Positions 32,444 to 41,409 of a stretch of 64,000 nucleotides of DNA are shown here, in pieces. This stretch comes from Euglena gracilis. Its lineage: Eukaryota; Euglenida; Euglenophyceae; Euglenales. The position numbers and the translations under genes were made by a program. Below the pieces are notes generated by a model. The model was not told where the DNA came from, made no database searches, and worked only from the letters and a program-made list of their open reading frames with translations. The stretch's first letter is position 1; each line of letters starts with the position of its first letter. The DNA lies in assembly GCA_039621445.1 (NCBI GenBank), contig CP154955.1:1984899-2048898 (forward strand). Reading direction: 5' to 3'.

Positions 32444-32705
32444 CAGGGTGTGACGTAGAGCTGAGCTCTTTGGGAGACCACCCCGGCGGCCCGGCTGGCG
32501 GCCTGGCGGCCCACCCGGAAAAACGTGTTATTTGAGCCAAAAACGACTCTTTTTTGACCCCTGGCCTCCGGTTTCGGGCACGAAACCCTTGCATTTCAGT
32601 CAAAAGAGATCCATGGAGTGGGCCGGTGCATATAGGGGGGTCTATGAAGGGGTGGGTGTGCGCTTATCAAGAGCTCAGCACTATTCAAAACCTGGTTTGC
32701 CAGTG
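32444..32705 (-). repeat. Inverted end of the composite family
   Basis: GTAGAGCTGAGCTCTTTGGG at about 32455 and, at 32671-32697, GAGCTCAGCACTATTCAAAA followed by CCTGG. The latter is the reverse complement of the composite start at 16434. A rearranged or partly inverted copy abuts copy 2. Confidence 0.6.
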
Positions 32706-32929
32706 GGGAGGGGGTTATGACTGGTGGGGGTTTTAGTAACCAGGTCAGGCTATGCGGCTGGCTTTGGGACCAAATTTAGGGCAACAGCCTGGGGAACCGA
32801 GGGAGAATTTAGCTGGGGTGTGTGTGCACGTGCGTGCAAAGGCCCACATGTCGAGAATTTTAACATTTGAGCCTGCACTGCAAGAAGCGAGAGCGAGAGG
32901 GAGCCCTCTCGCTCTCAGGAAGCACAATT

Positions 32930-33060
32930 GGACAAAATACGCCTACATACAAATTCACTTTTTGGCCTACCTCTCGCGTTATTTGCTTTTTTGTAGTTTG
33001 TTTTTTGTGGTCGGAATGGCACAAAAACCCCAGACCTGTTCCTTTAAAACCGTTTAACAG
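32930..33060 (+). repeat. Dispersed repeat shared with 43225-43345
   Basis: Both places read from GGACAAAA to a GTTTTTTTTG-type run and then GGTCGGAATGGCACAAAAAC or its close variant. No coding domain is visible. It directly precedes element G1. Confidence 0.4.
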
Positions 33061-33070
33061 CCACGGGTTA

Positions 33071-33706
33071 AACCCCCCCCCATTTAAACCGACCCGTCGG
33101 TTTAGGACTTTTGGGTTGGCGGAAATCCTGGAGGGGGTCGGTTTAGACCGGGGGTCGGTTTCAGGGGAGCACACGGCTGGCCAACGACGTGACGGAAGCG
33201 GGTTGATGTTAGCAAGGCAAATTCAATTGGCAAATGCCCAATTTGGTTGGCCAATTCCTAACTTTGAGTGACAAATGCCTAATTTGGAATGCAAATTCTT
33301 AATTTTCGGTGGCAAATGCTGAATTTTGGGTGTAATATCCAATTTTTGGTGGCAAACTGCCTAATTTTGGGTATAAACTTCAAATTTTAGATAGCGAATG
33401 CCTAATTTTGTAATTTTTGGGTTCCAACACCAAATTTTCGGAGGAAAATGCCCAATTTGAGGCGCAAACTCCAAAATTTGGAAGCAAATGCCTAATTTTG
33501 GGTGTAAATCCCAATTTTGGGTCATCAATACTAATATTCAATGAGCATGGACGCTCTTTCCGTTGGCGGCTTCCATTATGTTGTGCATGTTTGTCATCCA
33601 ACTTCCCATGGGTTGGTTTATTTCTTTTTTTGGTTGAAATTCTGCAATGGGTCGGTTTGGAAGGGTAGGTCGGTTTAGAAGGGGAGTCGGTTTAAATGGG
33701 GGGGTT
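33071..33706. mobile_element. C-capped TA element G, copy 1 (636 bp)
   Basis: TA at 33069-33070 and 33707-33708. The left tip is AACCCCCCCCCATTTAAACC. The right tip read inward is AACCCCCCCATTTAAACCGA. Subterminal AAACCGACCC words are at both ends. The centre (33225-33530) has tandem ~26-bp units on GGCAAATGCCTAATTTTGGG. Copy 2 lies inverted at 40352-41401. Confidence 0.85.
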
Positions 33707-33730
33707 TACCCTAAGTGAGAAAATCGTGTA

Positions 33731-33826
33731 ACGTTCACAGGTACCCCATGAGGTACCCGTGAACGTTAAACGGTTCCCCGTGGGGAATCGTGCAACGTTC
33801 ACGTTTTCCTGCGGGAAACTGTGAAC
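33731..33826. repeat. Cluster of three palindromes
   Basis: AACGTTCACAGGTACC around CCATGA to GGTACCCGTGAACGTT (33731-33767), ACGGTTCCCCGTGGGGAATC (33769-33790), and AACGTTCACG...CTGTGAAC (33794-33826). A closely similar first palindrome is at 36504-36542. They flank the tyrosine recombinase gene on both sides. Confidence 0.75.
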
Positions 33827-34195
33827 ACTTTTTTGGGGGGGAACCAGGCGCCATTCCTTGCTTTCCAGGAGCAGGGCATCTGAATGTTTGAAATGTGGGA
33901 GGATAAAACAGAGCATGGGGAGGGGAGAGCAATACCATGGACACCAAACGTGCGGACAGCGTACTGTCGCGCTGATGCCTGTTTCGGCATGGGCAGAAAC
34001 ACAACAGTGTACACACAACGGCAACCCGCACAAACCCATGCTTTCTTCGGAGCACAACGCAAATCTGCACGGACAATGATAGACCTCGCCACAAACGGAG
34101 CAAACAACACTTTTTGCCTAACTTCAGGACCCCCTTCCGGGGGGGGGTTCAAGATCTGAAGCGGGTAAGAGGGTGAATGGCAGACCAAAAGCATT

Positions 34196-34865
34196 GGGGG
34201 TGTCTCCCCTGCGTCCCCCCTGCGTCCCCCCCCCCCCGCGTCCCCCCGCGTCCCACTTTGGAACCAAAATTTTGTTCTCGAGACAGCCAAATTCAGGAGG
34301 CTGATTCCTAATTTCAGGCAAATTTGAGGTTGGTGATTCTTAATTTGGTGTGGGTGATTCCTGACTTGCTGTGGGTGATTCCTAACTTGGGGTGGGTTTG
34401 TCCTAATTTGTTGTGGTAGAATCCTAATTTGGCTAAAATTTTTCTCGCGGCAAATTCCTAATTTTACCATCCCAAAAATGGCGTCTCCCCCGCGTCCCCC
34501 CCCTCCGCGCCCCCCCCCCGCGTCCCCCCAGGCTGTATTTTAGTCGGGTGCCGACCCCACCCCGGGGGGGGGGGTGCCTGCCTAGTAGGCGGGCACTCCA
34601 AGGCACTCCAAATCCGACCCCCCGGGGGGGGGCACACGGCCAAAAGTGCCCTAGCACAACCCCGGCACTAAAGGCGCCGGGGAGCCAAAAATGGCCTATT
34701 TTCAAAGGAATGTGCCCGGGCACAGGCCGAAATCCGCCCCCCCCCCCCCGGGGGGGGGGGGGTAGTGGCTGCCTGGGCAGGCACTCGCAGGCACTCCGGA
34801 CCCCTCCTCCCCCCCCGGGGTTGGTAAAAAAACAGCCTGGTCCCCCCCGCGTCCCAGACACCCCC
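34196..34865. mobile_element. C-rich element with 3-bp duplication ATT (670 bp, with nested J)
   Basis: ATT at 34193-34195 and 34866-34868. Tips GGGGGTGTCTCCCCTGCG and, inward from the right, GGGGGTGTCTGGGACGCGG. The core at 34250-34500 is nearly the same as in 15118-15453. A type J element (34530-34840) is inserted in its CGCGTCCCCCC end. Removing J gives a length near that of the other copy. Confidence 0.8.
34530..34840. mobile_element. Type J small element, copy 2
   Basis: Tips AGGCTGTATTTTAGTCGGGT and, from the right, CCAGGCTGTTTTTTTACCAA, flanked by TCCCCCC (34523-34529 and 34841-34847). The duplication lies in a C-run, so its length is not secure. The body has C/G runs and a CCCCGGCAC...GCGCCGGGG stem. 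Confidence 0.6.
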
Positions 34866-34913
34866 ATTTAACACAGACCTCCAACTCCAGTCGTTTCCGT
34901 TCTGAGGGTTGGG

Positions 34914-36592
34914 TCAACACGTTGGACAAGTCAAGGTCCCACTCGTCCACGTCCATGATCGCGGTGCGTAAGCTGAGAGTTTGAGATATGGGTGTGGGTA
35001 GTTACAACAGACACTCACACCAGTCGAGAGATCAGCTGGTGGTGGTGAAAGTTCTGGAGGTGGTGTTAGAAGTCCTGGTGGTGGGGTTGGGGTTCGCGTC
35101 CGCTCCGCGGGCGGCGGAGGACTGGGAGACCGCATGCGCTTCACGTGGGCCTTCCCCTTGTCCTTCGCGAGCCGCACGGGTGGCGGAACAAAAGCATCGT
35201 TCTCATGGACAGCGGAGTCCCCCTGAGGAAGCTCAGCGCCCTCACCCTTCACACACAAAAACTTGGCTGCCTTTTGTGGGGCGCCGAGGCGTGAGCGATT
35301 ATACACGGAGACAGTGGCAGGCAGGTGTGACTCCAAAAATTTTGGCACACTCTGCGATGGACAGCTCCCCGTCGTTCACCAACCGGGATATCGTGGCCCT
35401 GCGGTCCAAATCTTTGAACGTGACACGTCTGCCCAAAATCTGGAAGACCCACTTCCCCAAGTTGCAAAAATATTCCTCTGTCACAGTATTTGGGGGGAAG
35501 CTGCGGCACGTGAAATTGCGGATGGACCGGAACAAAAAAATTGGTGAACCTTTCGGCAGGGGAGCGCCGCACTTTGTGATGAGTGTAATTTGTTGGTCAA
35601 TGGCGCGGACGGGAGCGGGACAGGTACGTGGACCATCTCCCTGGGTGATCAGCAACGTGAACAATTTGGCGTTTATGTGATTTAGATCACCCGGAAGGTT
35701 TTTCATTGTCCCCACCACGACGGAATAAGTTTTGTGCCTGTCCGCAAAGCCTGGTTTCAGCCATTCGACCTCCATGCGGCGAAGCACCTCTCCGCGGTAT
35801 CCCGTGGTGTACCTCATCACCACATGTTTCCTCTGGAGAAAAAAATGGGTTGCGGTCATCCACCGTGGCAATGACCTTGAGGAGCTCACCAGCCTGCAAA
35901 ACATTATTAATGGGCTCCCCAACAAAACTGGCGGCCTTCTTTGCCTTCATTGTTGTGATGAGAGGGGCCATGAGGTCATTGAAACGTGGAAATTGCCTCC
36001 GCGAGGTGGGCACGGAGGGCATGCGTCGGACACAAAGCTTTGTAGATCCGTGCCACTGTGTTCACATATGTCTTAAATGATGCAACCGGCATGGAGCGAA
36101 TTTGGCCACCTTGTCATGCTTTGCCTTCAGACAAGTTTCCACGTCTTCCTTACTGGTGTAAATTTCCGCAGCATCGACCGTCCACAGTGCCCAGCGCACA
36201 AAAATTTCGTCCAGAGTGGCATAAGTTGTGCCGTGCTGCTTGCAAATGTCCATGTGTTCCAAAAAAGCCTTCAATGCAGCGTGGTTCTTGGGTGCAAATT
36301 TTCACTCCTGATCACCACGGTTTGGAAGAGAGCCCAAAAGGGCATCAACAGTTGCTCTTCTTAAAGACATGGTCGTGCGCAAAACCGCCTCAAACTCGTT
36401 AATGGTGGGGGGTTCGGGCATCTGAGCTTCCATCAGGTTAACAACACGCTTCATGACTGTGGGGAGTACAGCAGGTACATTGGGGGATATTGTGAACACT
36501 TTTGGGCGTTCACGGGTACCCCATGAGGTACCCGTGAATGCCCAAAGTGCACCCGTGAACGCTAAAAATGCCAAAAATAGCGAAGTACGCAT
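34914..36592 (-). pseudogene. Tyrosine-recombinase (Crypton-like) gene, broken
   Basis: Reading from 36592: a helical N-terminal part with AFLEHMDICKQHGTTYATLD and KTYVNTVARIYKAL (core-binding-like), then KAKKAASFVGEPINNVL. MRYTTGYRGEVLRRMEVEWL follows (the box with the first catalytic Arg), then GTMKNLPGD (Lys), then FKDLDRRATISRLVNDGE (the HxxR position, with Asp for His) and about 30 residues on TVSVYNRS (the Tyr). That order and spacing fit tyrosine recombinases. The end is proline-rich. Breaks are a TGA near 36302, a frameshift at an A-run near 35837-35851, and a 4-bp GGCA repeat at 35315-35324 that separates the HxxR and Tyr parts. The last 50 residues could instead be read as a plain HTH. 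Confidence 0.6.
36504..36542. repeat. Palindrome matching 33731-33767
   Basis: GGGCGTTCACGGGTACC and GGTACCCGTGAATGCCC around CCATGA. It flanks the recombinase gene on its 5' side, as the 33731 palindrome does on the 3' side. Confidence 0.8.
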
Positions 36593-36651
36593 TTGTTAAA
36601 AAAATTGTCTACTTTAGGGTAACCCGTGACTTTGTTAAACGGTTTTAGGTT

Positions 36652-36707
36652 GGAACCGGGGTTCAAACCCGTTTCCACGTGGGAAAACGGGTTTGAACCC
36701 CAGTTCC
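36652..36707. repeat. 56-bp hairpin
   Basis: GGAACCGGGGTTCAAACCCG on the left and CGGGTTTGAACCCCAGTTCC on the right fold around a CCACGTGG centre with one or two mismatches. It contains no gene. It may be a tiny foldback element or a recombination site. Confidence 0.85.
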
Positions 36708-36999
36708 ACTTTTCTGTGCAATTGCTCAGAAGGAGCAGCCGTTTTTTTCTTTGCGTCAGAATGTTTCGGGGGGCTTGGTCTCACCTCCCTTAATTATTTC
36801 AGCAACATCCTAGTGGATGAGGCAGCAGTTGGAAGGTTCCCAAACACACATTCTAGGTTTATGTGCACCATATGGTGTGGGTGCACCTTCTCAGGGCATC
36901 CTAACTGAGAATGTTTCAAGAAAATCAGAAAAATTTAGGAAAAACTTTTTTTTACACAATAAAACAAAAACCAAAAAAATACCAGAAAAATGGGTTTAA

Positions 37000-37555
37000 A
37001 ACAGGATGGGTTCGAGGCGGGAGAGTGATCTGACCCCCTGTGAGGGGCGGGGGGCCATGTTGGGCGGGGGTGCTCAAACCTTCCACCCCCCCCTGCTGGC
37101 TTTTGCAGCAACCACATTCTTTCTGGTACTTGCCACCGCACAGCCTAACCCCGTGGCCCCACATCTCACACGCCCCACCCACACCTCGCGGCTTTGGCGA
37201 CGAACGTAGGGTGTTCTTGGGCATGTCTGCAGTTGACAACGACAATTCTTATTTTTGTGGACACACTAATTCATCCTTGATTCCCATGTGCTAATCCCTT
37301 TTGTTTCTCAACTTCTCAAGGGCCCAAAATAACAAAACCCTTGTGCTTCCAAGCCGTTTTGGGGACCAATTTTTTTTGTTCCTCAACTTCTCGAAGGCAC
37401 CTGCCGATCTGTCAATCTGCAAAAAAATTGCTGCAAATTTTCAGAAAATTTCAAATTTTCAATTGGTGAACACATGTCAAGTTACCCCTATTATTTGCGT
37501 GAATTGAACATTTACTAGAACATGGTGTTCACCACCAGTACACGTAGACTCAAAT
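37000..37555. other. No recognisable gene
   Basis: Mixed sequence between the recombinase region and the C-capped element E. Frames on both strands overlap without domains. A pair of AACTTCTC...GGC phrases (37310, 37384) suggests a minor duplication. Confidence 0.4.
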
Positions 37556-37556
37556 A

Positions 37557-37977
37557 ACCCCCCCCCCCAATCTTAAGCCCCCCGGCTTTTCATTTGGACG
37601 GGATTTCAAGACCCTCAGGGGGGCTTTATATTTTTGGGGGGGGCTTTGCATTTGGAGGGGGGGAATCATACTTTTTCGGGTGGCCTCCATGACCTTCGGT
37701 GGCCTTCAATTTTGCCCAATACCAGTTTTATGCTAAATTTTTCGTCCACCTCCTGTGTTTTCACAGAAATGTGCAATTCTTATCCAAAATAGAGCATCTC
37801 TGGTGAAAAAAATGTCGTGTCCATCGAAAATTTTTCTACTTTTTCCCGAATGACACCAGTGTCTGGCTCCACGTGGGGGGGGGGCTTTATATTTTGGTGG
37901 CAAAAACCAACCCCATGGGGGGCGTTATATTTGGGGGGGCTTTATATTTAGGGGGGGCTTTATATTTGGAGGAGGTT
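37557..37977. mobile_element. C-capped TA element, type E (421 bp)
   Basis: TA at 37555-37556 and 37978-37979. The left tip is ACCCCCCCCCCCAATCTTAA. The right tip read inward is AACCTCCTCCAAATATAAAG. Repeated GGGGGGGCTTTATATTT units lie near the right end. Non-coding. Confidence 0.7.
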
Positions 37978-38556
37978 TACGCTTTCGACATTGTTTCATA
38001 ATCTGATCCCGCTTTTTTGCCGTCAAAAAGTGATTGGGGCTTTTGTGACTGTTTGGGACTGGGGCTTTTGCAACCCTTACAAAAGCAGTTTTATCAATCT
38101 GTACCTTGCCCACCCAAATATGACCCCCCCCCCCATGGGCTTTGGCCAACACCATAAGAACCCACCTGGGATTTTGGCTCCTCCCCCCCTTCCAAACCGA
38201 GCCAGTTCATGACCCAAAAAAAGACCCAACCCTAGAATTCAAACCTCCAAAAAAAACCTCCAAATATGGATGGACGTTTCCATCCTTGTCCAGAAATGAC
38301 AAAATTTGCATTTTTACTCTGTACTGTACTCTACTCTGTACATTTTTACTCTTCACTCTGTACTGTATCGTGGGGGGGAGTGTGGTCTTTTTTGAACGAA
38401 CTGGATAACCTAGTTTCCCTCCCGCTATGCACCTGAAGGCCAGCAAGCCAACAAGCCAGCAAGTCAATGTGGGAATGCTTTGTCCTCACGCTGGGTATTT
38501 TGTCCACATTTGTTAAATTTTGTTAAGTCTCAGCTGGTTTTCAGGGAAACCCATTA

Positions 38557-38790
38557 ACCCCCCCCCCCCCCCAAAACCCGGTGGGGTGCCCGGTTTTTGG
38601 AACCAACTTTTGGGCCCCCCTCCCCCCCCCCCCCCCCCGCCAGGTTATTTGGGCCTTTTTTTTTCAGCGCCGTAAAGGAATTTTTCCTTAGGGGGGGGTG
38701 CCAAGTTATTGGATCCATCTTTTTTGCCCCCCGCCAAGTTATTTGGCCCCCGCCAGGAGCAAGGACCTTACCAGATTATTTGGGGGGGTT
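38557..38790. mobile_element. C-capped TA element, type F (234 bp)
   Basis: TA at 38555-38556 and 38791-38792. The left tip is ACCCC followed by a C-run and AAAACCCGG. The right tip read inward is AACCCCCCCAAATAATCTGG. Inside are GCCAAGTTATTTGGCCCCCG-type units related to the AAATAAC words of type A. Confidence 0.65.
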
Positions 38791-38971
38791 TATTATTCAT
38801 TATTCATCAAATCTGCTCACAAATGAACATGTCTGGAACTTAGCTTGCACACACACATGCGCACGCACACACACACACGCACACCCTTTGACCAAAAATA
38901 GATGGTAGAATAGATGGTAGAATATAATAGAATAGATGGTAAAATAGATTTCATTTCTCCTAGCATTTTTT

Positions 38972-39319
38972 TTGCTGCGAACATGGCCTCTTTTGCTGCT
39001 GCTACGGCTCCTTCCTGCGCAAACTGTCAGTCACCCTTGTGTTTCAGAACCTCAGCCGCGTTGCGCCCACCTCCGCAACTATTGCCTCCAACTACCACTC
39101 CATCTCACCACTGGTGCCAAGCAAGCAAATGTCTTGCCGGCTGTTACCCCTGTCCAAGCCCTTGATCCCTGTGAAGCGCAGTTCATCTGTTTGATGCACA
39201 CCAGAGATGAAGGTGTGTTTTGTGCCTTTTGTTATGCGTCCTCCCATTTTGCCAATGACTGCAATAAAATTGCCCAGTGTTGGGCAAACTGGTTGGGGTC
39301 TGATTTAGATCCGATTTAA
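38972..39319 (+). CDS. Small ORF with a CCHC zinc knuckle
   Basis: This 115-residue frame has, about residues 82-95, CAFCYASSHFANDC, an exact C-X2-C-X4-H-X4-C zinc knuckle of the type in Gag-like and other nucleic-acid-binding proteins. The start is leucine-rich and the middle has no recognised domain. No RT or protease is found nearby. It could be an orphan Gag or ORF1 fragment, a small host gene exon, or chance. The exact spacing argues against chance, but one motif alone is weak evidence. Confidence 0.35.
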   Translation: MLRTWPLLLLLRLLPAQTVSHPCVSEPQPRCAHLRNYCLQLPLHLTTGAKQANVLPAVTPVQALDPCEAQFICLMHTRDEGVFCAFCYASSHFANDCNKIAQCWANWLGSDLDPI

Positions 39320-40351
39320 ATTTTGTTACATTTCCTCAAAAAAGGGAGTTTCCAACTGGGCTTTTATCAGACTGTGGGGAGATGTCTTTCAAGGCATCTC
39401 CAGCAAAGGCCCCATGGGTATCTAATCATGGAGATAAACTGAACAAAATTGATACTCCCAGGATATTTTTTCCCCACCCAAAATCCCCGCCGAGGGGGGG
39501 ATACTTTATTCAAAAGTTTCCATTTTTTTTGAAAATTCAAGGACCCAAAATACTGCACTACCCTTCTTGGTAATTTTTTTGGGGTCTTTTTCCCCACAAA
39601 AAATGACCATTTGGAATTCAGGATGGACCAAAATCCATTTCTTTGGTCATTTATTGTTGTGGATTCTGATTTTCAATCACATTTTTTTTCTTTGTGGGTT
39701 TACCATCCCCAACACCCTCATTCACGTCCCAGTCAACTGAAAGGGGTGGCCCCTGTGTGCTCAGCTGCTCTTAGAGCTCAGCGACCCCCATTTCCATGAA
39801 TCCCTGAGGTTTGGCGGGGTTTGTGCATTATTATTATGCATTTTCCTTTGTGTGGTTCTGCTTCAGGGTTTTTTGAAAGACCCGGGGGTGTTCTGAGGGC
39901 TGGCTAGAAAAGTTGCTGAGTGGAAGAAAGGTTTGAATTCCAGCCGCCTTTGACCCCAGCCGTTTATACACTTATTCTGAATAAATTGAGTTGACCCCAA
40001 GAACGCGGCCAGCCCAAAGAAGATGCGAATAAAAGGAGGCCCAGTAGATACAGTGGTCTTAATGGTATTTCATTTCCTGCTGCTTGTTTGCTTGCATTTG
40101 CTTTGCTTTTGACAAGAGCAGACCCCCCCATCTGCTCTCTGCAGGCGTGCAGATCCCCGTCTCCATTTATGGCTTTGACGTCTCCGTCACACCATTGGTG
40201 GAAATTTTGGTCCACCATCTCGACGACTCTGTTAACTTGGCTCAGCTTCATCAACACCCAGGGGGTCCAGCGCCCATATGAGCACCATGGAACAAATGGC
40301 ATGGGGGGGGTTGGCTTTCAGCAAGTCAGCTCATTTTTGCTTTTCAAAATA

Positions 40352-41401
40352 AACCCCCCCCATTTAAACCGACTCCCCTTCTAAACCGACCTACCCTTCC
40401 AAACCGACCCATTGCAGAATTTCAACCAAAAAAAGAAATAAACCGACCCATGGCAAGTTGGATAACAAACATGCGCAACATAATGGAAGCCGCCAACGGA
40501 AAGAGCGTCCATGCTCATTGAATAATTACCCCCCCCCCTAGTCGTACGACCACCCCTCATCTATGACCACCCCCCGGTCACAGGTTGCAGGTCATGGGGG
40601 TGTTATGACCACCCCCCCCCGGTCACAGGTTGCAGGTTGCGAAAAAAATTTAACCCCCAAAATAAGTCCCCCCACTGGCCGGTCCGTGCAAAAATCCATG
40701 AAATGGACCCCCCAAAATAAGGTTCCCCCTGCCGGCGCGAAGCGCCGGATTTTTGAAAAATGGGACATTTTGGGGGGGGTAAAAAATGCCATTTTGGGAC
40801 ACTTTTCACACGCTTCTACGACCACCCCCTCATCTATGACCACCCCCCGGTCACAGGTTGCAGGTTATGGGGGTGTTATGACCACCCCCCCCGGTCACAG
40901 GTTGCAGGAACCCGGTCATACGACTAGGGGGGGGGGGTAGTATTGATGACCCAAAATTAGGATTTTACACCCAAAATTTGGCATTTGCTTCAAAATTTTT
41001 GGAGTTTGCACCTCAAATTGGGCATTTTCTTCCGAAAATTTGGTGTTGGAACCCAAAAATTACAAAATTAGGCATTTGCTATCTAGAATTTCAAGTGTGC
41101 ACCCAAAATTAGGCAGTTTGCCACCAAAAATTGGATATGACACCCAAAATTCAGCATTTGCCACCGAAAATAAGAATTTGCATCCCAAGTTAGGCATTTG
41201 TCACTCAAAGTTAGGCATTGGCCAACCAAATTGGGCATTTGCCGATTGAAATTGCCTTGCTAACATCAACCCGCTTCCGTCGCGCCGTTGGCCAGCCGTG
41301 TGCTCCCCCTGAAACCGACCCCCCGTCTAAACCGACCCCCTCCAGGATTTCCGCCAACCCAAAAGTCCTAAACCGACGGGTCGGTTTAAATGGGGGGGGT
41401 T
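40352..41401. mobile_element. C-capped TA element G, copy 2 (inverted, split by H)
   Basis: TA at 40350-40351 and 41402-41403. It is the reverse complement of 33071-33706 throughout, including the CATGGACGCTCTTTCCGTTG region and the AAATGCCTAATTTTGGG iterons. Its 1050 bp minus the 409-bp insert H and one TA leaves 639 bp, against 636 bp for copy 1. Confidence 0.9.
40529..40937. mobile_element. C-capped TA element H (409 bp), nested in G2
   Basis: TA at 40527-40528 and 40938-40939. The left tip is CCCCCCCCCTAGTCGTACGA. The right tip read inward is CCCCCCCCCTAGTCGTATGA. Inside are two copies each of CATCTATGACCACCCCCCGG and GTCACAGGTTGCAGG, around a CCGGCGC-GAA-GCGCCGG hairpin at 40732-40748. 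The unfilled site is seen in G1 (TCAATACTAATATTCAATGA). Confidence 0.9.
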
Positions 41402-41409
41402 TACCCCCC

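Noticed and set aside
38972-39030. Possible signal peptide in the leucine-rich start of the zinc-knuckle ORF
   Set aside because: A secreted CCHC protein is unlikely, and the start codon itself is not supported by context.
33071-41401. CRISPR-like or bacterial iteron interpretation of the regularly spaced ~26-bp units
   Set aside because: Units are contiguous and degenerate with no spacers, they sit inside a TA-flanked element, and the window is eukaryotic.
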